NCBI RefSeq assembly: GCF_036013745.1
Contig: NZ_CP107880.1
Span: forward strand, 10,173,419 to 10,237,418
Reading direction: 5' to 3'
DNA: 64,000 bases
DNA from: Streptomyces sp. NBC_00483
GTDB lineage: Bacteria; Actinomycetota; Actinomycetes; Streptomycetales; Streptomycetaceae
Shown: positions 34,272-42,533 of the stretch, one piece after another
Position numbering within the stretch: the first letter of the stretch is position 1
Layout: each line of letters starts with the position of its first letter
Translations under genes and position numbers: made by a program
The notes under the pieces: generated by a model
Told to the model about the DNA's origin: nothing
Database searches by the model: none
The model's input: only the letters and a program-made list of their open reading frames with translations

Positions 34272-36770
34272 ATGTCCGAGTCCGAGTCCGGGTCCGGGTC
34301 CGGGGCTGAGTCCGGGGCTGATTTGTTTGATGCGGTCGATGCGCTGGTGGCGTCGCGTGCGTCGTTGCCGCCCGCGCAGGAGCGCAAGCGGTTGCGCGTG
34401 GCGCATGGTCTGACGCTGGATCAGGTGGCGGTGGCGTTGAAGGTGCGGCGGGCCACGGTGTCCGGCTGGGAGTCGGCGAAGAAGCCGACGGAGCCGCGTG
34501 GTCCGGAGCGGGAGGCGTATGCGCGGCTGCTGGGCCGGCTCGCGGAGCTTTATCCCGCCCCGGCGGAACCGGGCGCGCCGGTGTCCGCCGCGTTCACCGT
34601 CGCGCCCGGTCCGGCGCACGCGCGGAGTCTGTCCCCGGGCCGGGCCCCCGGGGCTGCGGCCGTGACTGCAGCCGAGACTCGCCAGCCCCAGCCCCAGCCC
34701 CAGCCCCAGCCCCAGCCCCAGCCCGCGGCCCCGGCTGCGACGGCTTCGGCCCCGGATCCCGCGGCCGCGGTCGTGTCCGGGGCTGGGACGGCTCCGGCTC
34801 CGGGCCCCGCGCGGCGTGCGGCGCGGAGCGCCGGGCCGTCGTCGACGCCGCGCCGCCCCGGTGCGAAGAAGCCGGCCCCGGCGGCGAACTCCCCGGCCCC
34901 GGCGGCCGATTCCCCGGCGCCGGCGGCGAACACCCCGGCGCGGGCGGCGGATTCCCCGGCCCCGGCGGCCGGTACCGCGGTGGCCGGTACCGCGGTGGCC
35001 GGTGCCGGTGCCGGTGCCGGTGCGCGGTTCGCGAACGGCCCGCTGGCTGTCGTCGATGTCGATGCGGAGGGGCGGGTGGTGGCGTACTGCACCGGTGGTC
35101 TGGTCCTGGACGTGCCCGCCAGGTCGATGCCGGCCCTGGTGGAGTGGACGCTGACGGAGGCGGAGCTCGGGCAGCCGAAGCTGTCCGGGCCGGGCAAGGA
35201 CGCCGACCCGCTGCTCGTGCTCACCGAAGCCGCGCTGGAGCGTTACGGTCTCCCGGCCGCCCTCACGGAACAGGAACGGCTGGCCGGCCGTCTCCCGGAC
35301 AGCCACCGGGCCGTCAGGCAGCTGGCCCGCGCGGACTGGAAGCTGACCAAGCGCGGCTTCGGGCCCTGGGCACGCATCTACCGGCCCGCCACGGGTACGG
35401 AGCGGGCGTGTGTGCAGCTGTGCATCCCGTCCTGGCAGGCGCTGGACACCCGGCACTGGGACACGGCCGGACAGCTCCCGCCAGCCGAACTCGCCCGCGT
35501 CCTGGGCGTGTACGCCTCGCGGGTGATGACGCCGCGCGGTTCGACGGCGGTGACCGGTCTGGAGCTGATGACCGCGCTGCACCCGCCGACGCGGGCCTCG
35601 GGTCCGGACGGCGACGGTATCCGGCACTCCGAGCACAATCCCGGCTCGCTGGGCAGGGATCCGGTCGATCCGGCGCCGTGCGAGGCCCCCGACGGCCACC
35701 CGCTGCTCAGGGACCTGCCCCGTTTCCACGTCCGCGGCCCCGGCGAGAAGCTGTTCGAGGAGGCCCTGGACTGGGCGCGGCCGATGACGGACGCCGAGTG
35801 CACGCTGCGTCATCTGGTCGGCATCGACGTCAATATGGCCTTCGCGGCCGGCGCCAACGGCCTCCATGTCGGCCTCGGCGCGCCTGCGCATGTCACGGAC
35901 CCGGTCTTCGACGCGAAGCTGCCCGGCAGTTGGCTGGTGGATCTCTCCCACGTCGATCTGTCGAGGGTGAAGACCGGCAGGGACCGGTGGGTGGAGCTGG
36001 ACGGTTCGCTGCTGCCCTCCCCGTTCACACCGAAGGGCGAACGGCCGACGGGGCCGGCCTGGTATGCGACCCCGACCGTCGCCTACGCGGCCGAGCTCGG
36101 CTACGAGGTCCGCCCAATCGAGGCGTGGGTGCGCTACGACAGCGGCCGCTATCTGGACGGCTGGTACCAGCGGCTGCGCGACGCCTACCTCGCCACGATG
36201 GCCGACCTCGGCGTCGCCGCGGACCTGCCGCCCGGGGACTTCCTGGCGGCGATGGACGGCTACCGGGACCGCGACCCCCAGCTGGCGATCGTCGGCTCGG
36301 CGATCAAGGCGACCGTGAAGGGTGGTCTGGGCAAGCTGCGCGAGCGTCCCCGCGGGGAGGGCTGGCGGCCGGGCGAGCCGTGGCGCGCGCTGGCCCGCCC
36401 GACCTGGCGCCCGGACATCCGCGCGGCGGTCATCGCCCGCACCCGCATCAACCTGCACCGCAAGATCGTCAAGCATGCGGCGTTCACGGGGCAGTACCCG
36501 GTTGCGGTGCTGTCCGACTGTGTCGTCTACGCCGCGGGCGGGCCGGGTCCGCTGGATTTCCTGCCCTACCGGGACGGCAAGCCGCTGCCCGGCGGTTTCC
36601 GGCTCGGCATCAACCCCGGCCTGGTCAAGCACGAGGGCACCCAGTCCGTTTTGTGGGGTGAGGAGGTCCGCGAGCGGTTTGACGCCCCGGAGCTGAACCT
36701 CGCCCGTTACATCAAGGACGGCACCGTCACCGACGCCGACACCGGTGAGCAGGGGAGGGGAGGGCGATGA
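34272..36770 (+). CDS. tap: Telomere-associated protein Tap
   Basis: 832 residues; typical Tap proteins are about 720-740. Tap binds the 3' overhang of Streptomyces telomeres and recruits terminal protein Tpg for end patching. The N-terminal HTH is clear (LRVAHGLTLDQVAVALKVRR, then ATVSGWESAKKP, residues 40-75). The large conserved C-terminal part includes PLAVVDVDAEGRVVAYCTGG, LVGIDVNMAFAAGANGLHVG and HRKIVKHAAFTGQYPVAVLS. ATG 34272 follows GGGAGGTG. The extra length comes from low-complexity insertions: SESESGSGSGAESG at the start, a Gln-Pro run (about residues 138-150) and Pro/Ala repeats to about residue 255. It overlaps tpg by four bases. Confidence 0.93.
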   Translation: MSESESGSGSGAESGADLFDAVDALVASRASLPPAQERKRLRVAHGLTLDQVAVALKVRRATVSGWESAKKPTEPRGPEREAYARLLGRLAELYPAPAEPGAPVSAAFTVAPGPAHARSLSPGRAPGAAAVTAAETRQPQPQPQPQPQPQPAAPAATASAPDPAAAVVSGAGTAPAPGPARRAARSAGPSSTPRRPGAKKPAPAANSPAPAADSPAPAANTPARAADSPAPAAGTAVAGTAVAGAGAGAGARFANGPLAVVDVDAEGRVVAYCTGGLVLDVPARSMPALVEWTLTEAELGQPKLSGPGKDADPLLVLTEAALERYGLPAALTEQERLAGRLPDSHRAVRQLARADWKLTKRGFGPWARIYRPATGTERACVQLCIPSWQALDTRHWDTAGQLPPAELARVLGVYASRVMTPRGSTAVTGLELMTALHPPTRASGPDGDGIRHSEHNPGSLGRDPVDPAPCEAPDGHPLLRDLPRFHVRGPGEKLFEEALDWARPMTDAECTLRHLVGIDVNMAFAAGANGLHVGLGAPAHVTDPVFDAKLPGSWLVDLSHVDLSRVKTGRDRWVELDGSLLPSPFTPKGERPTGPAWYATPTVAYAAELGYEVRPIEAWVRYDSGRYLDGWYQRLRDAYLATMADLGVAADLPPGDFLAAMDGYRDRDPQLAIVGSAIKATVKGGLGKLRERPRGEGWRPGEPWRALARPTWRPDIRAAVIARTRINLHRKIVKHAAFTGQYPVAVLSDCVVYAAGGPGPLDFLPYRDGKPLPGGFRLGINPGLVKHEGTQSVLWGEEVRERFDAPELNLARYIKDGTVTDADTGEQGRGGR

Positions 36771-37324
36771 GCCTGTTCGCCGATGGTCTGGACGCCGCGG
36801 TGCAGAAGGCGTTCACGCGCCCGGCACCCAAGAGGGCGGGCCCGCAGATGCGCTACCTGGTCAGACAGCTGGGCGGCACCAGGAAGGCGGCCCAATTGCT
36901 GGGCGTCTCCCAGCGCACCGTCGAGCGCTATGTGAAGGACCAGATCAAAAAGCCCCGCCCGGATCTCGCCGCGCGCCTGGAACGCGAGGTGAAGAGGCGC
37001 TGGCAGCCGCAGGTCCGCGCCAAGGCGCGGCAGAAGGCGGCCAGCACGGACGGCCTCGTCATCGACACCCGCGCCCGCATGGGCTACACCGCCCCGATCG
37101 GCACCACCGACCAGGACCGCATCCGGCACCTGACCGTCGCGCTGCCGCCCGTCCACGCCGGCCGCCTCTTCGATGCCCGGCAGGCCGGCGCCTCCGATGA
37201 GGAACTCCGCCGGATCGCGGCCGACGCGCTGCGCGAGGTGTACTTCCAGGACGGCGGCCGCCGCGCGGGCAGCCTGGAAGAGGTCCGCTTCACCGATATC
37301 GAGCACCTGGAGTTCGACCTGTAG
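36767..37324 (+). CDS. tpg: Telomere terminal protein Tpg
   Basis: 185 residues, the normal length. Tpg becomes covalently attached to the 5' ends of linear Streptomyces replicons and primes synthesis that fills the telomere gap. Recognised from MSLFADGLDAAVQKAFTRPA at the start, the HTH-like KAAQLLGVSQRTVERYVKDQ, LAARLEREVKRRWQPQVRAKA, and the end ALREVYFQDGGRRAGSLEEV with FTDIEHLEFDL. The priming residue is a hydroxyl amino acid in this family; I cannot say which one here. ATGA overlap with tap shows coupled translation. Confidence 0.95.
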   Translation: MSLFADGLDAAVQKAFTRPAPKRAGPQMRYLVRQLGGTRKAAQLLGVSQRTVERYVKDQIKKPRPDLAARLEREVKRRWQPQVRAKARQKAASTDGLVIDTRARMGYTAPIGTTDQDRIRHLTVALPPVHAGRLFDARQAGASDEELRRIAADALREVYFQDGGRRAGSLEEVRFTDIEHLEFDL

Positions 37325-38239
37325 CGGCCGTTGCTCCGAACAGCCCGCGGGGGCCTGCCGGACGGCCCCGCGGGCAGGCGCGCCGTGCCCGCGGCATCCG
37401 GCCCTGCCGGCGACGGGCGGCCACGGGCCCGTCCCCACGCGCCTGCCGCTCGCACAGCTGCTGGATGGGGGGCAGGGCGGTCTTCGCCGCCCGGCGTGCC
37501 GGAGCACCCGGGCCCGTCTGCCGGCCGGCAGGGTGTGAGCCGCCCGCGTCCGTCCGCGTCCGCTCGTGTCCGCCGTACGTACCGCCGGTCCCGGCCGTGC
37601 CGGCACGGGAACCGGCGGCGTTCCTCGGCCCGGTGCGTGAGCGGCTTCCCGAAGCCTGAAACGGCCCCTTCTGCCGGACGGTCCGGCCCCGTCGCAGACT
37701 GCGGCTGGAGCAGGGAAGACAGAGGGGGCAGCAGAGGATGATCCGGGATCGTCCCCGAAGCCGAAGCCGAAGCCGAAGCCGAAGCCGAAGCCGAAGCCGA
37801 AGCCGAAGCCGAAGCCGAAGCCGGGTTCCCGGTCCGCATCCACGTCCTCCTCTGTGCGCGCTGGAATGACGTCCTGGCCCGGCGCGCCCATTTCCTGCCT
37901 CGTCCTCCCAACCACCCGGCCACCTGGCACCGGCAGTTCCTGGAGCGAGGGCCTGGGGCCGGCCGGCAACGTGGCCGCGACGGGTACCGGCCAGGTCCTG
38001 GCCACGTGCCCGGCAGCCACAGCCCGGTGATGGACCGCGAAGTCCTGGTCCGTGGGCTCCTCGCAGCAGGCGTCAACAGGCAGGGAGGAACGGGGGAACG
38101 GGTGCCCGGATGCATGGGACGCCGCCGGGGGAGCCCTCGGGCCGCGCGCCGGCGGAACCTCGCCGCCCTCGCCGCGCCCGCCGAACGGCCCGGGAGGAGG
38201 CGGAGGCGATCGCCGGCGGTCCGGCCCGGCGGCCTCGCC
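37325..38239. repeat. Non-coding region with an 11-copy GAAGCC hexamer array (37757-37822)
   Basis: 915 bases after tpg with no believable gene. 66 bases are eleven perfect copies of GAAGCC. Frames crossing it give Gly-Phe or Ser-Arg repeats and stay open only because of composition. The array has not diverged, so it must be recent or maintained. Confidence 0.75.
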
Positions 38240-38914
38240 TCAGGGACGGGCCCCGGCAGTGCCCATCACATCGGGCTTGCGGGCCAGGAGGCAGGCGTGC
38301 GGCCTGGTCACGTGTTGGCCGGGTTCCTGTTCCAGTCGTGCGGTGACGGCGAGGCCGGCCTGCTCCAGCAGGCCGGCCATGCGGTCCAGGGGCAGGAGGT
38401 ACGACTCGTAGGACACCGGTCGGCCGTGGCCGTGGGTCGGCTGCAGCCGCTCGTTGCCGACGTAGTCTCCCCAGAGCAGGTGGCCGCCGGGCGCGAGCGT
38501 GCGGTGGAACTCGGCGAACACCGCCGGCAGCCATTGCGGGGGCGTGTGATGGGTGGAGTACCAGGCCAGGATGCCGCCGAGTTCGCCGTCCCCCGTCTCC
38601 AGCGCGGTCATCGAGCCCTCGGTGAACCGCAGCTTTGGGTAGGCGCTTCTGGCCGGCCCGACCATCTTCGGCGACAGGTCGACACCGAAGGCGGGCACCC
38701 CCGGTCCGGCCAGGTGCGCCGTCACGCGGCCGGGGCCGCACCCCAGGTCCGCGACCGGCCCCAGAGCGGCCATCCGCACGAGTTCGGCGAACCCGGCCGG
38801 CATCGCGCGGGACAGCGGGTCCATCTCGGCCGGCGACGGGACGCGTTGGACGTAGTCGGCGGCGACCGTGTCGTAGGACTCGCGGACGGCGGTCAGGTAG
38901 GAGAGCTCAGCCAC
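38240..38914 (-). CDS. Class I SAM-dependent methyltransferase
   Basis: 224 residues. The SAM-binding motif I is VADLGCGPGRVTAHLAG; motif post-I is FGVDLSPKMV, and the later GDGELGGILAWYSTHHTPP and LAPGGHLLWGDYVG fit the ubiquinone/sterol-type methyltransferase fold. The start is taken at GTG 38914, giving VAELSYLTAVRESYDTVAAD, the usual beginning of this group; the longer frame upstream is not homologous. Methyl acceptor unknown, and the neighbours give no clue. Confidence 0.87.
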   Translation of the reverse strand: MAELSYLTAVRESYDTVAADYVQRVPSPAEMDPLSRAMPAGFAELVRMAALGPVADLGCGPGRVTAHLAGPGVPAFGVDLSPKMVGPARSAYPKLRFTEGSMTALETGDGELGGILAWYSTHHTPPQWLPAVFAEFHRTLAPGGHLLWGDYVGNERLQPTHGHGRPVSYESYLLPLDRMAGLLEQAGLAVTARLEQEPGQHVTRPHACLLARKPDVMGTAGARP

Positions 38915-39365
38915 GCGGGCGACCCCAGAGCAGACAACTGACAGGCCGTGCCACGCCCTTCGGCCGGCCTGCGCAACGCCCACCACTGTCGCCCCCAGCC
39001 GCCACCCCACCCCGCCCCGGTGATCGTTCCCGGCCACGGCACGGCGGCCACCGCCATGCCCTCCATCCCCTCCCCGGAAAGTCCGGCGCCGCACGGCACC
39101 CCGCCCGCTGAGAAGCTGCGCGACACACCCCCTGTCTTGCTCTTGCTGCAGATCGGGTGGTGCTTGGCCGCGGATGGCGCTCTGCTCAGCGGCACAGCGT
39201 TCCCGGACGGCGAGCCGCACCCGGCAGCATCTGGCCGGCCGGGTGCGGGCCTTGGCTTGCATCAGTGCCCGGGTGCGGCTCCAGCGGTGCCCGGCGAACC
39301 CGAACGCCCGCGTGGGGGGCCGGCACTTCACCGTCGCGCGGAGCAGCACGGGGCGGGCGGTTGCC
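38915..39365. other. Region without recognised gene
   Basis: 450 bases between the methyltransferase start and the MerR stop. Several frames stay open through composition, none with homology or ribosome site. It probably holds the methyltransferase promoter. Confidence 0.4.
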
Positions 39366-39788
39366 TCAGGCGGTCGGGTCCCACAGGCCGCCGGCTTCAC
39401 CGCGGGCGAGGTGTTCGGCGTAGACGCCGGTCTTCCAGGCGATGAGGGACCGGCATTCCTCCAGGGCCTGGATCTGTGCGTCGACGCGTCGGCGGTGGGT
39501 GTCCAGCAGCCGCAGACGTTGCTCCTCGTTGCCCGGTCCGTGGCGGACGAGTTCGGCGAAGTGTTTGAGGTCGGCGAGCGGCATGCCGGATGCGCGGAGC
39601 TTGACGCAGATCAGCAGCCAGTCGACATCGAGGGCGGTGTAGCGCCGGCGGCCGCCGGATGTGCGCTGGAGAGGCCCGACGAGCAGGCCCTCGCGCTCGT
39701 AGAAGCGCAGGGCGTGCACGCTCAGCCCGGTCCGTTCGGCGACCTCGCCGATGCCCAGCGACTGCATAGGAGCCCCGGTGCTGGTCAT
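39366..39788 (-). CDS. MerR-family transcriptional regulator
   Basis: 140 residues. The N-terminal MerR HTH is complete: LGIGEVAERTGLSVHALRFY, then EREGLLVGPLQRTSGGRRRY, and a second helix pair with LRASGMPLADLKHF. A coiled-coil dimer helix follows. There are no metal-binding cysteines in the expected positions, so it probably senses an organic compound or redox state through its partner. It is divergent from an SDR oxidoreductase gene with a 22-bp operator between. Start ATG 39788. Confidence 0.9.
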   Translation of the reverse strand: MTSTGAPMQSLGIGEVAERTGLSVHALRFYEREGLLVGPLQRTSGGRRRYTALDVDWLLICVKLRASGMPLADLKHFAELVRHGPGNEEQRLRLLDTHRRRVDAQIQALEECRSLIAWKTGVYAEHLARGEAGGLWDPTA

Positions 39789-39807
39789 GCCGCTCACTCC
39801 CGGACTT

Positions 39808-39829
39808 GATCTAGACCTTGCTCTAGATC
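39808..39829. promoter_or_regulatory. MerR-type operator/promoter
   Basis: GATCTAGA-CCTTGC-TCTAGATC, a perfect palindrome with 8-bp arms, overlapping a CTTGAT (-35-like) and a TAGATC (-10-like) at about 19-base spacing: the usual MerR over-spaced promoter. It lies 15 bases before the SDR gene start. Confidence 0.8.
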
Positions 39830-39843
39830 GTAGCGTCCACGGC

Positions 39844-40815
39844 ATGTCCTTCACCGATCAGCAGCAGCCCCGCGGCTCGCCCTTCTCCGCCTCCAGCACC
39901 GCCGAAGACGTCATGGCCGGCCTCGACCTCTCCGCAAGGACGGCCGTGGTGAGCGGGGGCTACTCGGGGCTCGGCCTGGAGACCACCCGGGCGCTGGCGG
40001 CCGCCGGAGCCCGGGTCATCGTTCCCGCACGCCGCCCCGACGCTGCCCGTGCCGCGCTGAAGGAGGTGAACAACTGCGAGGTCATTGCCATGGACCTGGC
40101 CGACCTCGCCGGTGTCCGCGCAGCCTGCGCGTACATCGGCGACCGTTTCGGGCGGCTCGATCTCCTGATGGCTGTCGCCGGGGTCATGGCCACAGCGCAG
40201 CGGCGCGTCGGGCCCGGCTGGGAGGGCCAGCTCACCGCCAACCACTTCGGGCACTTCACCCTCGCCTGCGAGCTCTACCCGCTGCTGGCCGCCGCGGACG
40301 GCGCGCGCGTCGTCGTCAACAGCTCCGCCGGACACGCCCTGACCGGCATCCGCTGGCACGATCCGCACTTTCGTACCGGCTACGACAAGTGGCTGGCCTA
40401 CGGCCAGGCCAAGACCGCCAACGCCCTGTTCGCGGTCCACCTCGACGCCGTCGGGCAGGGCGACGGGGTGCGGGCCTTCGCCCTGCACCCCGGCAGGATC
40501 ATCACCGCTCTCCAGCGGGAGATGACACTCCGGGAGCAGATCGACCGCGGCTGGGTGGACGAGCACGGCACGGTCATCGGCGACGGTTTCAAAACCCCCT
40601 CCCAGGGGGCCGCCACCGGCCTGTGGGCCGCCACGTCCCCGCTCCTCGCCCACCGGGGCGGCCTCTACCTGGAGGACTGCGACGTCGCCCGCGTCTGCGC
40701 CCCCGGCACCCCCATGGACGACGGCGGCGTCCGCGCCCACGCCGTCGACCCCGGCGAGGCGGCCCGGCTCTGGGACCTGTCCCTCGCCGCGACCGGCGCC
40801 ACGCCGATCACCTAG
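39844..40815 (+). CDS. Short-chain dehydrogenase/reductase
   Basis: 323 residues. The Rossmann NAD(P) motif is SGGYSGLGLETTRALAAAG (note SGG-YSG in place of the usual TGG-x-SG), with catalytic Ser in VVNSSAGHALTG and the Tyr/Lys pair in YGQAKTANALFAVHLDA. LMAVAGVMATAQ is the NNAG position, changed to AVAG. It is closest to the retinol-dehydrogenase-like SDRs. It oxidises or reduces an alcohol/ketone with NAD(P)(H); substrate unknown. It is divergent from and likely activated by the MerR gene; this pairing is common in actinomycetes. ATG 39844 overlaps the promoter spacer closely, so the leader is very short. Confidence 0.88.
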   Translation: MSFTDQQQPRGSPFSASSTAEDVMAGLDLSARTAVVSGGYSGLGLETTRALAAAGARVIVPARRPDAARAALKEVNNCEVIAMDLADLAGVRAACAYIGDRFGRLDLLMAVAGVMATAQRRVGPGWEGQLTANHFGHFTLACELYPLLAAADGARVVVNSSAGHALTGIRWHDPHFRTGYDKWLAYGQAKTANALFAVHLDAVGQGDGVRAFALHPGRIITALQREMTLREQIDRGWVDEHGTVIGDGFKTPSQGAATGLWAATSPLLAHRGGLYLEDCDVARVCAPGTPMDDGGVRAHAVDPGEAARLWDLSLAATGATPIT

Positions 40816-40905
40816 CCACCCGGGAGCCACCCCGGGAGCCCCGGCGGATCAGCGCCGAGGCCACGCGGCCACCGGAGCACCCCAACAACCAGGACCAGCA
40901 GCCGA

Positions 40906-41010
40906 GCAGACGCACCCCTGGGCCGCATCAGCAGACACACCCCTGGGCCGCATCACCGGACAGAACCCGGACCCGCAGACACGGCAGGCCCGGCAGACAC
41001 GGCAGGCCCG
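40906..41010. repeat. Two short tandem duplications in the intergenic region
   Basis: A 25-bp unit (GCAGAC-CACCCCTGGGCCGCATCA) occurs at 40906-40930 and 40931-40955; an 18-bp unit, GCAGACACGGCAGGCCCG, occurs at 40975-40992 and 40993-41010. Both begin GCAGAC, so they may share an origin. The rest of 40816-41199 holds no gene. Confidence 0.75.
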
Positions 41011-41199
41011 GCCGGCGCAGAGCCGGGCGCGGCGCGGGACTCCAGGTCCTTCTCCGGCCGAGGCCAAGGTCCCGCCACAGCCGGGCAGTTACTCCCTATA
41101 TGCGCACTTTCAAGGCGCTGTCACATGTCTGTGATGTTCTGTGCGGAATGCCTTGATGTGTGCCGCCTAGCTTCATGAGTACGCGGTCCACACGACGCG

Positions 41200-41253
41200 T
41201 TCGACTCAGCCAACTCAGCCAACTCGTTCGACTCGCTCGACTTGTTCGACTCA
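41200..41253. repeat. Six 9-bp tandem repeats in the leader of the duplicated-domain secreted protein
   Basis: Six units of TTCGACTCA/GCCAACTCG type in a row, ending 17 bases before the ATG at 41271 and just before its ribosome site. Confidence 0.75.
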
Positions 41254-41270
41254 TGGAAAGGGGCCGGCGC

Positions 41271-41939
41271 ATGCAGACCTCTCGTATTCTCCGCACGTCT
41301 CTGGCATCCGCCGTTCTCGGCCTCGGTGCCGTGACCGCCGTCGCCGCCACCGCCGAGGCCGCTCCGGCGTCCACTGGGCCCGCGGCCGCCGCCTCCGCCG
41401 CCCAGCACACTGCCACGGCGGGCCGTACCCAGACCCTGCCGCTCAGCGACGGCAGCACCGCGCATGTCACCCGGCTGGCGAACCACACCTACCAGGCCTG
41501 GATCACGCACAAGGGTGTGCGGATCGCGGCGCTGGACTCCGCGCACAAGACCCAGCGCGTGCACGGCTACACGTATGCGCTCAACCAGGCGAACGGCTTC
41601 GTCGGCGTGGTGCACCCAGGCGGCTGGCACAGCGAGCAGAACGTGCCCCAGCACCCGGCGAAGAAGCACCACAAGAACAACGACCACCAGAACAAGCACC
41701 ACAAGAACAACGACCACCAGAACAAGCACCACAAGAACCAGACCGGCAAGACCCACGACATACGGCTCGCGGACGGCGCCACCGCCCACGTCACCAAGCT
41801 GGCGAACGGCACCTACCAGGCCTGGATCACCCGGCACGGGGTGCGCATCGCCGCCCTGGACGCCGGTCACAGCACGGCCCGCGCCCACGGCCACCACTAC
41901 ACGCTGAACGCCCACACCGGAGCCGTCCACCTGCGCTGA
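41271..41939 (+). CDS. Secreted protein with two copies of a ~58-residue domain and a His/Lys/Asn-rich linker
   Basis: 222 residues with a Sec signal peptide (MQTSRILRTSLASAVLGLGA, cleavage near ATAEAAPA). Two related domains follow: LSDGSTAHVTRLANHTYQAW...VRIAALDSAHKTQ and LADGATAHVTKLANGTYQAW...VRIAALDAGHSTA. They are joined by a linker of repeated KHHKNNDHQN (two full copies and a part). The linker is rich in His and could bind metal. ATG 41271 is chosen because GGAAAGGGG precedes it and the signal peptide begins there; the frame upstream translates the 9-bp repeat array. No family is recognised. Confidence 0.8.
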   Translation: MQTSRILRTSLASAVLGLGAVTAVAATAEAAPASTGPAAAASAAQHTATAGRTQTLPLSDGSTAHVTRLANHTYQAWITHKGVRIAALDSAHKTQRVHGYTYALNQANGFVGVVHPGGWHSEQNVPQHPAKKHHKNNDHQNKHHKNNDHQNKHHKNQTGKTHDIRLADGATAHVTKLANGTYQAWITRHGVRIAALDAGHSTARAHGHHYTLNAHTGAVHLR

Positions 41940-42533
41940 CACTCCCGCAGCCCCCACCCCTGCCCCCCACCCCTGCCCCCTGCCCCCTGCTCTCTGCTCT
42001 CTGCGCCCGCGGGGGAGGGCGGGGGCGGGGCCGTGACAGTCCGGACACGGTGCCCGAGCCACGCCGTTCGCGGGAGGGGGGTGCAGACACCCGTGCGCTG
42101 CGGCCGGCCCACGGCGCACGGCGCACGCAGCACCCGGTCCACGTGCCTCGAGCGCGAAGCCGCTCGCCGCGCCGAGCGGCTCGCTGAGAGAAGAGAGCAG
42201 GGGGGGGGGCGGCGCCGCGATTCCGGGGTACCACCGCTCCCGCAGCCGGGGTGTCCTGCCGGCCGAGACCTCGGCCCCTCCACTGCGGCTGCCGAGGATG
42301 GGGGCTGGCTGGGGCGGCGTTCTGCGGCTCCGCCCAGACGACTCCAACTGGCCCCATTTCACGGATGCTTGGTGCAGATCGGGCGACTTGAGATGGTCCC
42401 GGAGGGCGGGGCCGTGTGGGACCACAGCATTGTTGCCGTCCGTGGGTACGCGGGCGGGTTCGGCCGGTCTGGGAGGAGCAGCACGGCCGATGGGGCTGCG
42501 CTGACAGACTGGGGCGGACCGACAGGGGGCCAC
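41940..42533. other. Gap with C/T-rich tract and long-range inverted repeat
   Basis: 41975-42005 (CCCCCTGCTCTCTGCTCTCT) is matched in inverted orientation at about 42186-42208 (AGAGAAGAGAGCAGGGGG). Inside, AGCCGCTC-8-GAGCGGCT (42158-42181) is a separate hairpin, a plausible terminator for the secreted-protein gene. No believable gene lies here. Confidence 0.5.

Noticed and set aside
37757..37822. CRISPR-like array
   Set aside because: Head-to-tail hexamers without spacers. The other arrays (9, 11, 18, 25 and 45 bp units) also have no spacers, so no CRISPR is present in the window.
36707..38020. 437-codon minus frame containing a Gly-Phe repeat
   Set aside because: The Gly-Phe run is simply the GAAGCC hexamer array. 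The rest is a shadow of tpg and low-complexity sequence, with no ribosome site.
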